Of a stretch of 64,000 bases of DNA, positions 14,963 to 24,010 are shown piece after piece; the stretch's first letter is position 1, and the number at the start of each line of letters is the position of its first letter. Both the position numbers and the translations under genes were made by a program. The notes under the pieces were generated by a model. That model made no database searches and was not told the origin of the DNA. It saw only the letters and a program-made list of their open reading frames with translations. The stretch is taken from contig CP059069.1 in assembly GCA_017798145.1 (NCBI GenBank), positions 2,961,226 to 3,025,225 on the forward strand, in the 5' to 3' direction. Source of the DNA: Akkermansiaceae bacterium (GTDB lineage Bacteria > Verrucomicrobiota > Verrucomicrobiia > Verrucomicrobiales > Akkermansiaceae).

Positions 14963-17125
14963 ATGAATCCTTCCCAGCAACAGAACGAGGCTTCGCTGCA
15001 CGCAGTCGATTATTGGCAGGTCATCAAAAACCGCTACGGGGTCATCCTGCTCACCCTGCTCCTCGTTTTCATGACCGCATCCGTCATCACCTACGTGATG
15101 CCCAAGAAATACGAGAGCTACGCCACGATAGAGGTCAAGCCCCGTGAAAGGATGATCGACCCCCTCGGCGGTGCGCTCAGGACGAGCGGCCCCACCATGA
15201 CCCCTCAGTTCTTCGGGACGGAATTCGAGAAGATCAAGAGCCGGAACGCGCTCACCAGGGTCATCGACAAGCTTGATCTGGTGAACAAATGGGGAATCGA
15301 CCGCGAGACCGTGCTGCGCATCCTGAAGGGCATCGTCAACACCCAGAACATCCGGGGAACGGACCTCATTTCCATCACCGTGCGCCACACCAGCAAGGAG
15401 GATGCCAGGGATATCACCGCAGAGGTGGCAAGCGCCTACAGGGATTACCGGAACGAACTCGAGACGAAAACCGCAGACAAGGGCATCAACGAACTCAAGA
15501 AAGCGGTTCGTGAGCAGGAGGACAAGGTGGAGGAAAGGAGAAAGGTTCTCACAACCATCAGCCGCACAAAGAAAATCATCTACCGCGGCGATGCCTCCTT
15601 CGGCAACCAGGGAGGTTTGGACGAAGATATTGAGGCGAATTACGCAGCCCAAAGGTTCAATGAACTGGAGGGGGAGAAAATGCAGTTGGAAACGCAGATC
15701 CAGAGCCTTCTCAAGTATGACAGCGAACAACTCCTCGTTTACGCGGCGGGGCTTGATCTGCCTGACAACATCATTAAGACCCTCTATCCCCAGTATCTTG
15801 ATCTCAAGCGGCAGATCGATGGGCTGAAGGCCAGCGGGCTCGGCGACCGCCACCCCACCATCATCTCGCAGAATCTCATCCTGGAACGGACGAAGGAAGA
15901 CCTCAACGAAGGTGTGGTGAATCTGAGAACAAGGCTCCAGGGACAGCTTGAAATGTCCAAGGAGCGCCTTGAATCTGCAAAACTCAAGAAGCAGGAATCC
16001 AAAAGCGAGGCTCTTGAGCGCAACATCGACACCAATGACTATGTCGACGCAAAGCGTGACTACGAAAGCGACCTTGGCCTCCTTGAGCAGATGAAGCTCC
16101 AGCTCACGAACCAGGAAATCATCCAAGGTGCGCCGAGCGAAACGATCCTGATCCACGACGAACCGGTGATTTCGGATGCACCCGTCAGCCCCAACGTGAC
16201 CCTCAACCTTGTCCTGGGTGCCGTCGTCGGGCTGGTGTTCGGCGTAGGCATCGCGTTCTTCCTTGAGTATCTCGACACCTCCGTGAAGAGCCTCGAGGAT
16301 GTCGAAAGGTATCTGCAGGTTCCGGTTCTTGCCGTCATTCCCAAGGATGTCGGGGTTCTCCACAAGCAGAACGGCATGAGCCCGGATGCCGAGGCCTACC
16401 GAATCCTGCGCACCAACATCGAGTTCAACCGCAAGAATCCTGAGGACAATGCCATTACGGTGGTCTCCGGCGGTGCGGGAGAGGGTAAATCCACAACCTT
16501 GGTGAACCTGGCGTACATCTGCGCACAAGGCGGTTACACCACACTCATGATCGACGCGGACTTGCGCAGACCCCGCCTTCACACCTTCTTTGATATCAAC
16601 AACTCCGTCGGCTTGACCAATTTCCTCACCACTGAGCTGATGCTCGAGGATGTGATCCTGCAGACACCGGTCGATAATCTCTACTTCATGCCTTCCGGCA
16701 TCCTCCCTGCAGATGCCGCCGGCATCCTGAACTCCCGCCGCATGTCGGAACTCATCCAGGACGTGAAACAGCGTTTCGATCTCGTCCTCGTTGATAGCCC
16801 GCCAATCCTCGGCGTGAGCGATGCGTCGGTTCTCGCAAGCGAGGTGGATCTCACGATGATCGTTGTCCAGCACCGCAAACTGCCGCGCAACATGCTGCTC
16901 CGAGTCAAGCAGGCGGTCGAGAACGTGGGAGGCCACGTGATCGGCGTCGTCCTGAACAATGTTGATGTCCGCAGCGACAGCCAGTATCAGTATTACACCA
17001 GTTATTACACCTACTATGCCCCTGCCGAATCACAGATCGGGCCTGCCGTCGGGATCACAGCAGCGGCTGCCCAGCAGCAGGCGACCGCCAGTGATGCCGG
17101 ATCGAAAGAAAGCGACTTGTATTGA
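14963..17125 (+). CDS. Wzz-type chain-length protein fused to BY tyrosine kinase
   Basis: The product is 720 residues. An N-terminal Wzz segment has a first membrane helix at about 25-47, and a coiled coil of about 350 residues follows. A second helix near 410-435 ends in PNVTLNLVLGAVVGLVFGVG-like sequence. The C-terminal BY-kinase has Walker A GGAGEGKST (about 503-511), Walker A' LMIDADLRRPR and Walker B LVLVDSPPIL. The tail carries a Tyr cluster (QYQYYTSYYTYYAP, about 674-687), the autophosphorylation region of such kinases. It would control export and length of a capsule or exopolysaccharide at the inner membrane. The start is ATG 14963, since upstream codons overlap the terminator. Confidence 0.93.
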   Translation: MNPSQQQNEASLHAVDYWQVIKNRYGVILLTLLLVFMTASVITYVMPKKYESYATIEVKPRERMIDPLGGALRTSGPTMTPQFFGTEFEKIKSRNALTRVIDKLDLVNKWGIDRETVLRILKGIVNTQNIRGTDLISITVRHTSKEDARDITAEVASAYRDYRNELETKTADKGINELKKAVREQEDKVEERRKVLTTISRTKKIIYRGDASFGNQGGLDEDIEANYAAQRFNELEGEKMQLETQIQSLLKYDSEQLLVYAAGLDLPDNIIKTLYPQYLDLKRQIDGLKASGLGDRHPTIISQNLILERTKEDLNEGVVNLRTRLQGQLEMSKERLESAKLKKQESKSEALERNIDTNDYVDAKRDYESDLGLLEQMKLQLTNQEIIQGAPSETILIHDEPVISDAPVSPNVTLNLVLGAVVGLVFGVGIAFFLEYLDTSVKSLEDVERYLQVPVLAVIPKDVGVLHKQNGMSPDAEAYRILRTNIEFNRKNPEDNAITVVSGGAGEGKSTTLVNLAYICAQGGYTTLMIDADLRRPRLHTFFDINNSVGLTNFLTTELMLEDVILQTPVDNLYFMPSGILPADAAGILNSRRMSELIQDVKQRFDLVLVDSPPILGVSDASVLASEVDLTMIVVQHRKLPRNMLLRVKQAVENVGGHVIGVVLNNVDVRSDSQYQYYTSYYTYYAPAESQIGPAVGITAAAAQQQATASDAGSKESDLY

Positions 17126-17196
17126 CCGAATTTCCGGATACCGTGACAGATGTCATCGATAGCTGCTGCTATCCCATCCATACCCCCATTGAAACC

Positions 17197-17772
17197 ATGA
17201 AAACCATTTCATTAAGAAGCATTGTCACCTGCCTGTTCGGGTTCATCGCATTGGCTGCGCCGACCCTTGCGCAAATCGAGGCCGGCACATCCGTGCAGAT
17301 TACCATCATGGGCGTCCCCGTCGAAGAGAAGGGTAAGATCGATGCAATGTATCCGGTTTCGGAATCTGGCACTGTGAACCTCCCCTTTATTGGCACCGTT
17401 CGTGCCGCAGGTATGCGCCCGGAGACGCTTGCCGCCAGCATACAGAGCGCCTACAAGTCGGCACAGATCTACAACAATCCGACAATCCAGGTGATTTCCA
17501 CACGTGAAGGTGCGGGCGTCCAGGAGCAGATGGTGCACGTTGGCGGCCAGGTTCGCCGCACCGGACCGGTCAACTACCAGAAGAATCTGACGATTTACCA
17601 AGCCGTGCAGGCAGCCGGCGGTGCCACAGAGTTCGGTAGCCTGCGTCGCGTTAAGCTCTACCGCAACGGCAAGACCCAAACCTACGATCTCACCAACCCC
17701 CAGTTCATGCGGGTTCCGCTTGAGCCTGACGATACCCTTGAGGTGCCCCAGAAAGATTGGCTTGGGCGTTGA
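17197..17772 (+). CDS. Polysaccharide export protein (Wza-like, SLBB domain)
   Basis: The product is 191 residues with a signal peptide (MKTISLRSIVTCLFGFIALA, mature from about QIEAG). A Poly_export domain lies at about 27-110 (VQITIMGVPVEEKGKIDAMY, VSESGTVNLPFIGTVRAAGM). An SLBB-type domain follows (VHVGGQVRRTGPVNYQKNL). It is short compared with Wza and lacks the C-terminal outer-membrane helix, so it is probably a periplasmic ring component. It lies 71 nt after the Wzz/kinase, its usual partner. Confidence 0.88.
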   Translation: MKTISLRSIVTCLFGFIALAAPTLAQIEAGTSVQITIMGVPVEEKGKIDAMYPVSESGTVNLPFIGTVRAAGMRPETLAASIQSAYKSAQIYNNPTIQVISTREGAGVQEQMVHVGGQVRRTGPVNYQKNLTIYQAVQAAGGATEFGSLRRVKLYRNGKTQTYDLTNPQFMRVPLEPDDTLEVPQKDWLGR

Positions 17773-17824
17773 TGCCGACCGGTCTAGCAACCATCGGCTC
17801 CCGTAGGCTTCATACCACTTTCCC

Positions 17825-18496
17825 ATGATCCCAAGGGCTTTGCTGTCTGCAACTTTGCTTGTTGTGGCCGCAACCGTCTCTTTTGGGGACGCCATACCGG
17901 CGGACCTGCTCGGCGGATTGAGCTCCGAGGAGTTCCAGGTCCGGGAGAAGGCGCAGGAAGACCTCCTCGGCTGGGCCAGGGAAAAGCCTGATGTGAGGGC
18001 GGCATCCCTTGCCGATCTCCCGAAAAACGAGGATCCGGAGATCCGCAAGCGCTCCCATGAGATACTCAGGGCGCTAAGTGACGATGACTATATGACCGAA
18101 GGGCAAGGTTACCTCGGCATCATGATGGGCGAGGAAATACTCAACGGGGCAGCGGGTGAAAAGCCGGCCGCTGCCATCAGGATCAGCTACGTGATGAAAG
18201 AAAGTCCGGCCTCCGCAGCGGGCCTCAAGGTTGGCGATCTGATCCTGTCCTTGGATGGGAAATCATGGCCTGCCGAGGGGGCGCTGGATGCTTTCATGCA
18301 ATCCGTTGCCGCCAAAAAACCTTTGGTGAATGTCGTTCTGAAAGTTAGGAGAGGTGCGGGTGAGCCTATCGAGATCACGGTGAAACTAGGGAAACGCCCG
18401 GTTCCCGATCTACGGGATGCCACTGGCGATCTCCAGTTGCTCGACAAGCGTGCCAGGGAAGAGCATTTCGGTGCCTGGCTGGAGCGGCTGCAGTAA
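17825..18496 (+). CDS. Secreted PDZ-domain protein
   Basis: The product is 223 residues with a signal peptide (MIPRALLSATLLVVAATVSF). An HEAT-like helical part covers about 25-85. A PDZ domain covers about 97-195 (GYLGIMMGEE, then SPASAAGLKVGDLILSLDGK). There is no protease domain, so it probably acts as a periplasmic scaffold or binding protein. It converges on the pseudouridine synthase gene 20 nt away. Confidence 0.8.
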   Translation: MIPRALLSATLLVVAATVSFGDAIPADLLGGLSSEEFQVREKAQEDLLGWAREKPDVRAASLADLPKNEDPEIRKRSHEILRALSDDDYMTEGQGYLGIMMGEEILNGAAGEKPAAAIRISYVMKESPASAAGLKVGDLILSLDGKSWPAEGALDAFMQSVAAKKPLVNVVLKVRRGAGEPIEITVKLGKRPVPDLRDATGDLQLLDKRAREEHFGAWLERLQ

Positions 18497-18516
18497 ACAA
18501 ACGGTAAATCCGGCAC

Positions 18517-19083
18517 CTATAGCCATATCTTCCGGATTTCCTCCGGTTCAAGAATTTCCCACTGTCCGGAAGCTAGGGAATTCGCCGAAAAATCTCCGAT
18601 GGAAATCCGTATCAGCCGCAAAGTGGGGTGACCGGCGGCTGCGGTCATCCTCCTGACCTGCCGGTTTTTCCCTTCGCAGAGGGTGATGGACAACCATGTG
18701 TCCGGGATTTCGCGGCGAACCCTGACCGGTGGATCCCTGGGCGGGATATCCGGCTGCGGGACCAGCGCCTCTGCCCTGCATGGCAGGCAACGGTGCCCCT
18801 GTATGACGATGCCGCCCCCACGGAGCTTGTCGAGTGCGGCCTCGTCAGGAATTCCCTCGACCTGCGCATGGTATGTCCTTGGATGGGCGTTGGCAGGGTC
18901 TAACAGCCGCGAGTTCATGCCGGACTGGTCGGAAAGCAGGAGCAATCCCTCGGAGTCCATGTCGAGCCTTCCCAAGGGATAGACGCCGCCGGGGAACCCG
19001 AATTCGGCAAGTGTCTTTTGTCCCGGACGGTCTGGCGTGAATTGGCAGAGCACGCCGTAGGGCTTGTGGAATGCAATGACCAC
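18517..19083 (-). CDS. RluE/RsuA-family rRNA pseudouridine synthase
   Basis: The product is 188 residues. The catalytic motif GRLDMDSEGLLLLS contains the essential Asp. The start FHKPYGVLCQFTPD and late motif LCEGKNRQVRRMTAAAGHPT match the RsuA/RluB/E/F group. There is no N-terminal S4 domain, and the length is as in RluE (23S rRNA modification). The exact position modified cannot be stated. It lies 73 nt downstream of trxA on the same strand, across a terminator. Confidence 0.88.
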   Translation of the reverse strand: MVIAFHKPYGVLCQFTPDRPGQKTLAEFGFPGGVYPLGRLDMDSEGLLLLSDQSGMNSRLLDPANAHPRTYHAQVEGIPDEAALDKLRGGGIVIQGHRCLPCRAEALVPQPDIPPRDPPVRVRREIPDTWLSITLCEGKNRQVRRMTAAAGHPTLRLIRISIGDFSANSLASGQWEILEPEEIRKIWL

Positions 19084-19103
19084 GTCGGGGATATTCCTTC
19101 AAG

Positions 19104-19134
19104 AAAAAGGCTCCGCCGCAACAACGGTGGAGCC
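19104..19134 (-). terminator. Intrinsic terminator of trxA
   Basis: GGCTCCGCC (19109-19117) pairs with GGTGGAGCC (19126-19134), with one G-T pair. Five A at 19104-19108 form the T tract on the minus strand. It sits directly after the trxA stop and overlaps the promoter region of the pseudouridine synthase gene. Confidence 0.85.
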
Positions 19135-19155
19135 TCTGGGAAAGGGCTTGGTGGT

Positions 19156-19476
19156 TCAGGCGAGTGCGAGAAGCTTCGCCTTGAGCTGTTCCTTGGTCAC
19201 GCTGGCTCCCACGATCTGGTCTTTCACCTCACCGTTCTTGAAAAAGAGCAAGAGAGGGATGGATCTCACGTTGTATTTGACCGCCAGGTCACGTGCCTCA
19301 TCGACGTTCACCTTGCCGATCTTGGCCTGTCCTTCGAGTTCCGCCGAGAGCTGGTCTAGCACCGGCCCTATCATCTTGCAGGGGCCGCACCATTCCGCCC
19401 AGAAGTCCACGAGGACGGGCTGGTCTGATTCGATGACTTCGGAATTGAAATTGGATTCTGTGAGGTTGGTTGCCAT
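19156..19476 (-). CDS. trxA: Thioredoxin
   Basis: The product is 106 residues, the normal length. The active site WCGPC has Cys30 and Cys33. The cis-Pro loop ([16 protein letters not shown]) and the [10 protein letters not shown] context are canonical. It is a cytoplasmic disulfide reductase. I chose ATG 19476 because the upstream extension is not conserved and lies beyond the normal N-terminus. Terminators flank the gene on both sides, so it is a single-gene unit. Confidence 0.96.
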   Translation of the reverse strand: MATNLTESNFNSEVIESDQPVLVDFWAEWCGPCKMIGPVLDQLSAELEGQAKIGKVNVDEARDLAVKYNVRSIPLLLFFKNGEVKDQIVGASVTKEQLKAKLLALA

Positions 19477-19519
19477 GCGTGCAATCTGGAACCCCTCCTG
19501 CAATACGTCAAGGCCGGTG

Positions 19520-19566
19520 AAAAAAAACCTCCGCCCATTCTCCTGAGTCAAGGAAAAGGGCGGAGG
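19520..19566 (-). terminator. Intrinsic terminator of the Pro/Thr-rich protein operon
   Basis: CCTCCGCCC (19528-19536) pairs perfectly with GGGCGGAGG (19558-19566). Eight A at 19520-19527 give a minus-strand T tract. It ends leftward transcription from the 27-residue peptide and Pro/Thr-rich genes before trxA. Confidence 0.88.
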
Positions 19567-19590
19567 TGATGAAGGGGTGTCTGCGGTGAT

Positions 19591-19674
19591 TTACTGAGGC
19601 GGAAGGTTCGCGCCGAGATAGGCGAGGTAAAGCACAGCTGCTCCGATGAGTGTGTTGATGATTCCTAGTATCAT
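19591..19674 (-). CDS. Candidate 27-residue hydrophobic peptide
   Basis: A short frame from ATG 19674 to TAA 19591 encodes MILGIINTLIGAAVLYLAYL plus GANLPPQ, a single membrane helix. It lies between the Pro/Thr-rich membrane protein gene (24 nt downstream of its stop) and a strong terminator, so it would be the last cistron of that transcript. There is no clear ribosome binding site. The composition is coherent for a membrane peptide, but at this length chance cannot be excluded. Confidence 0.42.
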   Translation of the reverse strand: MILGIINTLIGAAVLYLAYLGANLPPQ

Positions 19675-19698
19675 GGGTATCCGTGTTGTTGGGGTTGC

Positions 19699-20364
19699 CT
19701 ATTCAAGGAGGAGGGACCAGTCGTCCTTGCGGTCGTTGTCCTCCGCACCGATCCAGATGCTTGAGATCTTGAGCTGGAGACTGAGCACGATGATCGCCGC
19801 GACGAGGCCTACCCCGGCAAGGATCTTTGAGAATGTGCCTGCACCGGTTTCATCCTCGGGCTCTTCCATGGTGGAGAGCGTGGGCTTCTGGGTGGCGGCG
19901 GCGGAGGTCGGGCTGAGGGGCTTTGTCGGAGGATTGAGCGCAACAGTGGCTTTTGGAAGGGCCACCGTGGGGGCGCCGGCTCCTGGGCCGCCTGGCAGCG
20001 GTGCGTTGGCGGTCTTGAGGGCGATGGTCGGGGCGCCTACGGGCGCGTTGGTTGTCGCCAGCTTGATCGTCGGGGCACCTGCGGTGGGTGGCGTTGCGGT
20101 GCGAAGAGGTATGGTCGGGGCGGGAACGGGTGCCTTGGGTGCCGTCGGTGCGCCGGATGGTGGCAGGGTGGCGGTCGGAGGTTTTGGAGCCGTCGGCGTG
20201 GGTGGCATCGGGGGCTTGATGGTCGGCGCAGGGCTTGTCGGAAGGGCGGCGGACGGGACAGCGGGCGGTGCATCTGCCGCCTTGAGGGTCACACGGACGG
20301 TTTCCTTTTTCAGCGGCACGCTGGAAGTCTGCTTGGAGGGGGTCTTGTTTTCGTTTTCGCTCAT
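19699..20364 (-). CDS. Pro/Thr-rich protein with C-terminal membrane anchor
   Basis: The product is 221 residues. A charged N-terminus (MSENENKTPSKQ) leads into about 150 residues rich in Pro, Ala and Thr, with a recurring APTIxL/GAPTxxL unit (PAPTIPL, GAPTIKL, GAPTIAL, GAPTVAL). One membrane helix lies near residues 178-198 (ILAGVGLVAAIIVLSL), followed by a short acidic tail. The repeats suggest a disordered linker or binding tract. The topology and function are unknown. I chose ATG 20364, where the recognisable protein begins. Confidence 0.72.
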   Translation of the reverse strand: MSENENKTPSKQTSSVPLKKETVRVTLKAADAPPAVPSAALPTSPAPTIKPPMPPTPTAPKPPTATLPPSGAPTAPKAPVPAPTIPLRTATPPTAGAPTIKLATTNAPVGAPTIALKTANAPLPGGPGAGAPTVALPKATVALNPPTKPLSPTSAAATQKPTLSTMEEPEDETGAGTFSKILAGVGLVAAIIVLSLQLKISSIWIGAEDNDRKDDWSLLLE

Positions 20365-20437
20365 GCGCTTTGGTTTTATTGCTAGCTGGCAAAGTAAGGC
20401 GATTTCGCCACGGCCTGTCAAACACGCATCTCGGGAT

Positions 20438-21607
20438 TCAGGCAAAAATCCGTTCGAACATCCAGAATATGCCTGCGAGCGCAACGAAAACCGATCCGCC
20501 TAGCTGGATTTGCCGAGTCCATTTCCGCAGCGGCCACAGGATCAGGAAGGCTACGGCAAGCACAGTTACCTGCGCGAGCTCCACCCCGACATTGAATCCG
20601 ATCAGGGGGAGTGCGAGCTGGCTTCCGCCGAGGTTGCCTATCTTGTCCCGCAGCATGCTGGCAAAGCCCATGCCGTGCAGGAGACCGAACCCGAAGACCA
20701 GGAAAAGCCGGGAAACCTTCAATTCGCGGAGAATGAGGTTTTCGATGCCGATCCACGCGATGCTGGCTGCAATTAGGATTTCAACCACCCGCGAAGGGAG
20801 CGAGATGAACCCGAATATCGCCAGTGCCAGGGTTATCGAGTGCGCGAGGGTGAACAGGAGCGATTGCCCCATCAGCGGTTTCCAGCGGGGTGCCAGCAGA
20901 AACAGGCCCAGTATGAAAAGGAGGTGATCGAGTCCTTCCGGCACCCGGAAGCTTGAAATCGCGCCGAAAAAGTCGTGGGCGATGACGTGGCCAAAACCAT
21001 TGTAGATCCAGTTTTCGGCCTGTTTGCCTCGGCTGGGCGTTGAGGAGGATTGCGCCCCCTCACCGGCCTCGACGGTCAGCAGGGTTTGCGACATGCCCGA
21101 TGAAATGGGAAACAGTCCCTTGAGATCGCCCCCTTCCTCGATGATGACGATCAGCTCGGAGTTGAGGTCATCGTGCCAAGCTGCGCCGAACCGACCCGGG
21201 CCGGGAAGGGCTGGAGTGGTGATCTCCGCCCTCATCAGTGCCCAGCCACCCTCTTCGGGCGGCAGCTCCAGCGGATCCTTTTCGAAATCCGGGAAGCGGA
21301 TCTCCCATGGGATTTCCCTTTCGTTGTAGCTGAGGGTTAGGAGCTTCCGCATCGTTGCCTCGGCCGTATCCGTGATCCGCTTGTGGGCGGCGGGCGGCGC
21401 GGCCATGACATCGGCCCGGAACATCGGCGGTGCCCCTTCCACACCGCGCGATTCAGGCATCATGTAGGCGATGTCGAGCAGCCCTTCGAGTTTCCATGTT
21501 CCATCCGTCCGGAGAAATTCGAGTTCCACGGTATCCACCTGGTGGGCGGATGCCGTGAACATGCCCGAAAGGGCGAGGGCTGCGCTGAGGAGGGTGCGGG
21601 CAATCAT
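20438..21607 (-). CDS. HupE/UreJ-2-type membrane protein
   Basis: The product is 389 residues with a signal peptide (MIARTLLSAALALSGMFTAS, cleavage before HQVD). An extracytoplasmic beta-rich domain covers about 22-190. A C-terminal HupE/UreJ-2 domain of about six or seven helices begins near DHLLFILGLFLLAP and includes FGFGLLHGMGFA. HupE relatives are linked to nickel or other metal uptake in some bacteria, and the substrate here is unknown. No metal enzyme genes adjoin it. Confidence 0.82.
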   Translation of the reverse strand: MIARTLLSAALALSGMFTASAHQVDTVELEFLRTDGTWKLEGLLDIAYMMPESRGVEGAPPMFRADVMAAPPAAHKRITDTAEATMRKLLTLSYNEREIPWEIRFPDFEKDPLELPPEEGGWALMRAEITTPALPGPGRFGAAWHDDLNSELIVIIEEGGDLKGLFPISSGMSQTLLTVEAGEGAQSSSTPSRGKQAENWIYNGFGHVIAHDFFGAISSFRVPEGLDHLLFILGLFLLAPRWKPLMGQSLLFTLAHSITLALAIFGFISLPSRVVEILIAASIAWIGIENLILRELKVSRLFLVFGFGLLHGMGFASMLRDKIGNLGGSQLALPLIGFNVGVELAQVTVLAVAFLILWPLRKWTRQIQLGGSVFVALAGIFWMFERIFA

Positions 21608-21639
21608 GGGCGGGCCGGTGCTGGCGTTTGAAAAAGGCG

Positions 21640-21939
21640 CTAGAGCGCGAATTCACCGTCATCATCCACGCCGTGCCAGCCCAGGCGGCCGAAGGCGCGG
21701 TAGATGGATTGGACGAACTCACCGTCCTCCTCACCCTCCGCGTGCTCGATGGTGGCCGAGGAGCTGAGCCCCCTGTTAGACTCGATGCTGATCACCGAGT
21801 TGTAGCCGTCGAGGTAGATCCAGTCGCCCCATGCCTTGGATTCGAGGCGGGGATCGAAGTGTTCTTTCCGCAGCGAATCGAGGACTTCGGTGAGTGTGCT
21901 GGGGGCGGATTTGTCGGAGAGTTGGAGAAGGGTTTCCAT
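21640..21939 (-). CDS. Small acidic protein, unknown function
   Basis: The product is 99 residues (METLLQLSDKSAPSTLTEVL...). It is soluble and acidic, with a plausible alpha-beta fold (WGDWIYLDGYNSVISIES). It has no recognised domain. It lies 32 nt upstream of the HupE-like gene on the same strand and diverges from the PhoD-like gene. Coding is supported by its complete frame between well-defined neighbours. Confidence 0.65.
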   Translation of the reverse strand: METLLQLSDKSAPSTLTEVLDSLRKEHFDPRLESKAWGDWIYLDGYNSVISIESNRGLSSSATIEHAEGEEDGEFVQSIYRAFGRLGWHGVDDDGEFAL

Positions 21940-22083
21940 GCGAGGGGATAGGCTGCGGGAAGTCTAGCCCATGCGCTTGCCAGGGTCTAGGGGGAAGTGA
22001 AAACGCGCATCATGCAAGCGAAAGGTTGCGCCATTCGGACAGAGAGCCATGCTAGCCGCCGTATCGAACCTCACAAACCCTCC

Positions 22084-24009
22084 ATGAAAATTTCCAGGCG
22101 ATTTCTCATCAGGCTTTCCCCGCTCCTCTTCTGGCAGGGTTCCGCGGTGCGCATCCTCGCAGCCAGCGGCGAACCCCAATTGCCATTCGGCAAGGGCCAC
22201 CCCGAGCTCGATTCCCTTGCGGCAGGGGAGTGGTGGAAGAAAAAGCCGCAGGGGAAAAACCCGCCTCCGCCGATGAAGGTGCCGCGCGATGAGGTGGTTG
22301 CCTTCGCGCTCTACACGGCGGATCGCGGAGCGCTGAAGATGACCGCCCAGCTCTATCCGCTCATGCCGGATGAGGCGCGGGAGGCGAGGCTGGAGTTCGA
22401 GCGGGATGGGAAATGGGTGGAGGCCGCAAGGGCGGAAGTGCTTTTCCCGGGATGGAGCGCACACTTCCGCATCGATGGATGGGATGACAGCAAGGACGTG
22501 AGATACCGCGTCCGCCACGGCCAGGAAGCGATGTTCGAGGGCACCGTCCGCAAAGACCCCAAGGACAAGGCGGAGATCGTCGTCGCCAACATGTCGTGCA
22601 ACTCCAGCCGCACCACCGGCCTGCGCCCGGAAATCGTCGGGCACCTTCTTCATCACGATCCCGACCTGCTCTTCTTCGCCGGCGACCAGACCTACCGCCA
22701 CACCGAGCACACGGCGGGCTGGATCGAGTTCGGCCTTCAGTTCCGCGATCTCATGCGCGACCGACCTACGATCTGCATCCCGGACGACCACGACGTCGGC
22801 CACCCGAACCTGTGGGGGGCCGGTGGCAAAAAATCCGAGCGTCCCGACGGTGCGGACGGCGGATATTTCTACCCGCCCGCATACGTGAACATGGTGCAGC
22901 GCCAGCAATCATGGAACCTCCCCGATGCCGTCGATCCGGCTCCCGTGGACCAGGGTATCGGCGTCTATTTCACGAGGCTCCGCGTAGGTGGGGTCGATTT
23001 CGCGATCCTTGAGGACAGGAAATTCAAATCCGCACCCATGGGCAACATCCCGAAGATGGGGCCGCGCCCGGACCACATCAACGATCCCTCTTACGATCCG
23101 AAATCCATCGATCTCCCCGGACTCCAGCTGCTCGGGGAGCGTCAGGAAAAATTCCTCCGCGAGTGGGGGCAGGACTGGGCGGGAGCTACGATGAAAGCAG
23201 TAATTTCACAGACCGCGTTCTGCGGCGCCGTTCACATGCACGGATCGAGGGGCGGCCGCCTGCTCGCCGATCTCGATTGCAACGGCTGGCCGCAGACCCC
23301 GCGCAAACGCGCGCTTGAGGAAATCCGCCGCTGCCGCGCCGTCCATCTCTGCGGCGACCAGCATCTCGCGGTGGTCGCGAAACACGGCATCGACAGTTTC
23401 GGCGACGGCCCCTACTCCTTCACCAGCCCCGCCCTTGTGAACACGATCTACGGCCGCTGGTGGCACCCGCTTGATGAGAAGGCCGGCCCGAATCCGATGG
23501 AGGGCAGCCCGCTGCCGTGGACCGGGGACTTCAGGGATGGCCTCGGTAACATGATCTCCATGATGGCCTATGCGAATCCGACCAAGGTTTCGGATGAGAA
23601 ACAGCGTGCCGATGGATACGGCGTGGTGCGTTTCAACAAGCGGGCGGACACCGTCACCTTCGAGTGCTGGCCGCGTTTCTCCGATGCGAAGGCCGGCGCG
23701 GAAGGCCAGTTCCCCGGCTGGCCGGTCACCGTTTCCATGGAGAAAAACGACGGGCGCAAGGTCGCTGGCTACCTGCCGGAGCTCGTCTTCGAAGGTGCCG
23801 ATGATCCCGTGGTGCAGGTCGTCTCCGACGAAAGCGGGGAGATCCTCTACACCGTCCGCGCGCGCGGGGGGCGCTTGCTCCCGCATGTTTTCGCAGCGGG
23901 GAGATACACGGTGAAAACCGGCCGCAACAAACCGGATGGCCAAACCCTCACGGGTATCCCATCCTCTCCGGACAAGCCTTCGGAAAAGAAACCCATAAAG
24001 ATCCAATAG
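22084..24009 (+). CDS. PhoD-like metallophosphatase (alkaline phosphatase D family)
   Basis: The product is 641 residues with a Tat-like signal ([17 protein letters not shown]). The metallophosphatase core shows metal ligands in [26 protein letters not shown] and [16 protein letters not shown], and the phosphatase likely acts outside the cytoplasm. An N-terminal Ig-like PhoD_N-type region and a C-terminal beta-rich part flank the core. The start is ATG 22084, from which the RR motif is correctly placed. The sulfatase begins 1 nt after the stop, so the two are co-transcribed and may act on the same anionic polymer. Confidence 0.88.
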   Translation: MKISRRFLIRLSPLLFWQGSAVRILAASGEPQLPFGKGHPELDSLAAGEWWKKKPQGKNPPPPMKVPRDEVVAFALYTADRGALKMTAQLYPLMPDEAREARLEFERDGKWVEAARAEVLFPGWSAHFRIDGWDDSKDVRYRVRHGQEAMFEGTVRKDPKDKAEIVVANMSCNSSRTTGLRPEIVGHLLHHDPDLLFFAGDQTYRHTEHTAGWIEFGLQFRDLMRDRPTICIPDDHDVGHPNLWGAGGKKSERPDGADGGYFYPPAYVNMVQRQQSWNLPDAVDPAPVDQGIGVYFTRLRVGGVDFAILEDRKFKSAPMGNIPKMGPRPDHINDPSYDPKSIDLPGLQLLGERQEKFLREWGQDWAGATMKAVISQTAFCGAVHMHGSRGGRLLADLDCNGWPQTPRKRALEEIRRCRAVHLCGDQHLAVVAKHGIDSFGDGPYSFTSPALVNTIYGRWWHPLDEKAGPNPMEGSPLPWTGDFRDGLGNMISMMAYANPTKVSDEKQRADGYGVVRFNKRADTVTFECWPRFSDAKAGAEGQFPGWPVTVSMEKNDGRKVAGYLPELVFEGADDPVVQVVSDESGEILYTVRARGGRLLPHVFAAGRYTVKTGRNKPDGQTLTGIPSSPDKPSEKKPIKIQ

Positions 24010-24010
24010 A

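Noticed and set aside
14882..16936. Minus-strand frame of 684 codons opposite the Wzz/kinase gene
   Set aside because: It is antisense shadow of a gene with full Walker motifs. It has no domain of its own.
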